Below are positions 5,809 through 7,584 of a DNA stretch of 7,584 bases, in pieces. The notes beneath the pieces were generated by a model. It saw only the letters and a list, made by a program, of their open reading frames with translations, did no database searches and was not told where the DNA came from. The DNA comes from JAJFUI01 sp039679885. GTDB taxonomy: Bacteria; Planctomycetota; Planctomycetia; Pirellulales; Thermoguttaceae. The stretch spans positions 1 through 7,584 of the forward strand of contig JBDKUC010000056.1 of NCBI GenBank assembly GCA_039679885.1. Reading direction: 5' to 3'. The first letter of the stretch is position 1, and the number at the start of each line of letters is the position of its first letter. Both the position numbers and the translations under genes were made by a program.

Positions 5809-7377
5809 CTAATGCTTGAAGTGCCGGCGTCCGGTGACGATCATGGCGATGCCGTGGCGGTTGCAGGCCGCAATCGAGGCGGCGTCGTTCTTCGACCCGC
5901 CCGGCTGGATGACGGCCGTCACGCCGGCGGCCGCCGCGACCTCGATCGAATCGGGGAACGGGAAGAAGGCGTCGGAAGCCATCACGGATCCGATGGCGCG
6001 ATCGCCGGCCTTGCGAACGGCAATCTCGACGGAATCTACGCGGCTCATCTGCCCGGCCCCGGTGCCCAGGAGCGTTCGGTCCTTGCAGAGAACGATCGCG
6101 TTCGATTTGACGTGCCGCACGACGTTCCATGCGAAGCGAAGGTCCTCCCATCGTTCCGCGGGGACCTGCTTCTCGGTCACGACCTTCCATTGGTCTTCCG
6201 GATCGGCCAGGACGTCGGCCTCTTGGACCAGCATGCCGCCGTCGATGCAGCGGTAGGTCCAGGACGGCTGCGGCCATTCCAGATCGCCGACCTCGATCAG
6301 CCGCACGTTGTTCCTCCACTTCGGCTTGGTCGTCAGGATCTTCATCGCTTCTTCGTGGAAGTGGGGAGCGACGATCGCCTCGACGAACAAGCCGGGCGCC
6401 GAGAGGGCCTCGGCCACGGCCGGGTCCACCGTGCGGTTTAGCCCGAGCACCGAGCCGAACGCGCTCAGCGGGTCGCCATCGAGGGCTTGCTGCAAGGCGG
6501 CGACCAACGTTTCGGCCACGGCGGCGCCGCAGGGGTTGCTGTGCTTGATGACGACGGCGGCCGGGTCGGTGAACTGGCGGACGATGCCCAGCGCGCTGTC
6601 GAGATCGGTGATGTTGTTGTAGGAAAGCTCCTTGCCGTGCAGCACCCGGCCGGCGACGATGCTGGCGTTCCGCTCGTCGTGCCGGGCGTAGAGCGCCGCC
6701 TGCTGGTGCGGGTTTTCGCCGTAGCGGAGCCGCATCCGCCGGGTCATGCCGAGCGTGACCACCTCGGGGAACGGCCCCTCGTCGCTCGAATGGATAAAGT
6801 AGTCGGCAATCGCCCGATCGTAGCGGGCCGTGTGGGCGAACGCCTCCGCCGCCAGACGGCGGCGCAGCAGCGGCGTCGTGCAGCCGTGGGCCGTGACCTC
6901 ATCGAGAATCTCGGAATACTGCGAAGCGTGGGTCGCGATCGTCGTGAAGGCGTGGTTCTTCGCCGCCGCGCGAACCATCGTCGGCCCGCCGATGTCGATC
7001 TGCTCGATCGCTTCGGCCATGCTCACGTTGCCGCGGGCGATCGTCGTCTCGAACGGATAGAGGTTCACCACCACCAACTCGAAACTGAGGATGCCATGCT
7101 CGGCCAGGGCCTTCATGTCGTCCGGGTTGTCGTAGCGGCAGAGGATCCCGCCGTGGACCTTCGGATGGAGCGTCTTCAAACGGCCATCCATCATCTCGGG
7201 GAATCCGGTGTACTCGGCGACATCCTTGACCGGAATGCCCTCCGCTTCGAGGTGCTTGCGGGTGCCGCCTGTGCTGTAGAGCTCGACTCCGGCGGCGGCC
7301 AGTCCGCGCGCAAAACCGGCAAGCCCCAGCTTATCGCTGACGCTCAGCAAAGCACGTTGAACCCGTGGCGATTCCAT
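5809..7377 (-). CDS. purH: Bifunctional AICAR transformylase / IMP cyclohydrolase
   Basis: The 522-residue enzyme carries out the last two steps of de novo IMP synthesis in the cytoplasm. It formylates AICAR using 10-formyl-THF and then closes the ring to IMP. The N-terminal cyclohydrolase half shows LLSVSDK (10-16), STGGT (35-39), GRLKTLHPKVHGG (65-77, with the active-site lysine at 68) and QIDIGGP (126-132). The transformylase half shows RYGENPHQ (218-225), LHGKELSYNN (246-255) and KHSNPCG (278-284), whose Lys-His pair is the catalytic pair of the family. It also has SNAIV, GAGQMSRVDS and ASDAFFPFPD near the C-terminus. The length is typical of bacterial PurH, and no active-site change is seen. 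ATG 7377 has GAGGAG nine bases upstream. cinA follows after 12 bp. A leader with promoter-like and hairpin elements precedes it. Confidence 0.98.
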   Translation of the reverse strand: MESPRVQRALLSVSDKLGLAGFARGLAAAGVELYSTGGTRKHLEAEGIPVKDVAEYTGFPEMMDGRLKTLHPKVHGGILCRYDNPDDMKALAEHGILSFELVVVNLYPFETTIARGNVSMAEAIEQIDIGGPTMVRAAAKNHAFTTIATHASQYSEILDEVTAHGCTTPLLRRRLAAEAFAHTARYDRAIADYFIHSSDEGPFPEVVTLGMTRRMRLRYGENPHQQAALYARHDERNASIVAGRVLHGKELSYNNITDLDSALGIVRQFTDPAAVVIKHSNPCGAAVAETLVAALQQALDGDPLSAFGSVLGLNRTVDPAVAEALSAPGLFVEAIVAPHFHEEAMKILTTKPKWRNNVRLIEVGDLEWPQPSWTYRCIDGGMLVQEADVLADPEDQWKVVTEKQVPAERWEDLRFAWNVVRHVKSNAIVLCKDRTLLGTGAGQMSRVDSVEIAVRKAGDRAIGSVMASDAFFPFPDSIEVAAAAGVTAVIQPGGSKNDAASIAACNRHGIAMIVTGRRHFKH

Positions 7378-7386
7378 ACCCTATCG

Positions 7387-7411
7387 CTCCTCAGGGGATC
7401 GCACTCCCCTG
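7387..7411 (-). promoter_or_regulatory. purH Shine-Dalgarno with an adjoining hairpin
   Basis: On the leftward mRNA the ribosome site GAGGAG (7392 to 7387) touches a perfect 7-bp stem: CAGGGGA and TCCCCTG at 7411-7405 and 7398-7392, with a 6-base loop. The last stem base is also the first base of GAGGAG. Folding could limit access of ribosomes to purH. This is structure read from the sequence; a regulatory role is inferred. Confidence 0.5.
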
Positions 7412-7459
7412 CTCATAGCCTTCCGAAAAATCCTGTTGTCTGCGGTTGGCGGTCATCAT
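7391..7459 (-). CDS. Possible 22-residue leader ORF upstream of purH
   Basis: Starting from ATG at 7459 (with a second in-frame ATG at 7456) a short frame encodes 22 residues, MMTANRRQQDFSEGYEQG then SAIP. It ends in TGA at 7393-7391, which overlaps the purH ribosome site GAGGAG. It would run straight through the SD-proximal hairpin. No Shine-Dalgarno sequence is visible before it, and the second ATG is as good a start. It could be a translational-coupling leader or chance. Confidence 0.2.
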   Translation of the reverse strand: MMTANRRQQDFSEGYEQGSAIP

Positions 7460-7466
7460 CGCCAAC
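7445..7466. promoter_or_regulatory. Perfect 7-bp dyad near the predicted purH transcription start
   Basis: GTTGGCG (7445-7451) and CGCCAAC (7460-7466) form a perfect inverted repeat with an 8-bp spacer. It starts at about the +1 position implied by the promoter candidate to its right. That location suits an operator, or the first hairpin of the leader. It does not match the E. coli PurR operator. Confidence 0.4.
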
Positions 7467-7473
7467 ACGTTAA

Positions 7474-7502
7474 GGTGTACGGATTTCGGCTCGAAGAGTC
7501 AA
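7474..7502 (-). promoter_or_regulatory. Candidate sigma70-like promoter for purH-cinA
   Basis: On the leftward strand TTGACT (7502 to 7497, five of six matches to TTGACA) is followed after exactly 17 bp by TACACC (7479 to 7474), which matches TATAAT at three of six positions. The -35 and spacing are good and the -10 is weak. It lies about 100 bp before the purH start codon. Confidence 0.4.
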
Positions 7503-7542
7503 GGACCCCCGGTGGTAGGACAGGACGACTGCAAAGTTGTTC

Positions 7543-7584
7543 GTAGTTCCGGCTTTAGCCGGTCATTTGCCGCCTAAAGGCGGA
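7543..7584. repeat. Tandem palindromes at the right edge, probably a truncated dispersed repeat
   Basis: Two perfect 14-bp palindromes stand side by side: CCGGCT-TT-AGCCGG (7549-7562) and CCGCCT-AA-AGGCGG (7570-7583). The left boundary GTAGTTCCG (7543-7551) is partly matched in inverted form by the last four bases, CGGA. If the element is symmetric, ACTAC should follow the window. This is typical of the REP-like palindromic repeats I associate with planctomycete genomes. Confidence 0.55.

Noticed and set aside
5011..6441. Rightward open frame of 476 codons over cinA and purH
   Set aside because: It is antisense to two conserved families and has no domain of its own.
6487..7473. Rightward open frame of 328 codons over purH and its leader
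   Set aside because: It is a mirror of purH codons with repetitive Arg, Gly and Val content and no plausible ribosome site or domain.

Overview
The window looks like chromosome of a high-GC planctomycete, most likely a relative of the Pirellulales. This is inferred from a DUF1559 pilin-like protein, an ECF sigma factor followed by a single-pass membrane partner, a planctomycete-style secreted beta-sandwich protein, and several GC-rich palindromic dispersed repeats. No 16S gene or other taxonomic marker is present, so the placement rests on gene content only.

Layout. Four genes read rightward in the left 4.4 kb: an ECF-type sigma factor (160-723), a membrane protein that is probably its anti-sigma-like partner (867-1460), a DUF1559 protein with an N-terminal zinc ribbon (1697-2614), and a secreted protein of duplicated Ig/FN3-like modules (2793-4421). 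Two genes read leftward in the right half: purH (7377 to 5809), the bifunctional last-steps enzyme of IMP synthesis, and 12 bp behind it a cinA-family gene (5796 to 4564) with a GTG start. The two blocks converge at 4422-4563, where an intrinsic-terminator-like hairpin with a T run touches the cinA stop codon.

How the genes relate. The sigma factor and its membrane neighbour probably form one envelope-signalling module. The DUF1559 and beta-sandwich genes are both exported or membrane-anchored, but nothing shows that they belong to that regulon. purH and cinA are probably one transcript. The purH leader carries a sigma70-like promoter candidate, two dyads and a possible 22-residue leader ORF ending on the purH Shine-Dalgarno sequence.

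I see no mobile-element gene, phage gene, CRISPR array, tRNA or rRNA. The unusual content is mostly non-coding: at least four different palindromic repeats in 7.6 kb. One lies in frame inside the cinA C-terminal domain, one is wrapped around the stop codon of the beta-sandwich gene, one is an 86-bp nested element in an intergenic gap, and one is cut by the right window edge. The cinA C-terminal domain has also lost the usual amidase motifs. I do not see a complete new defence or metabolic system here.
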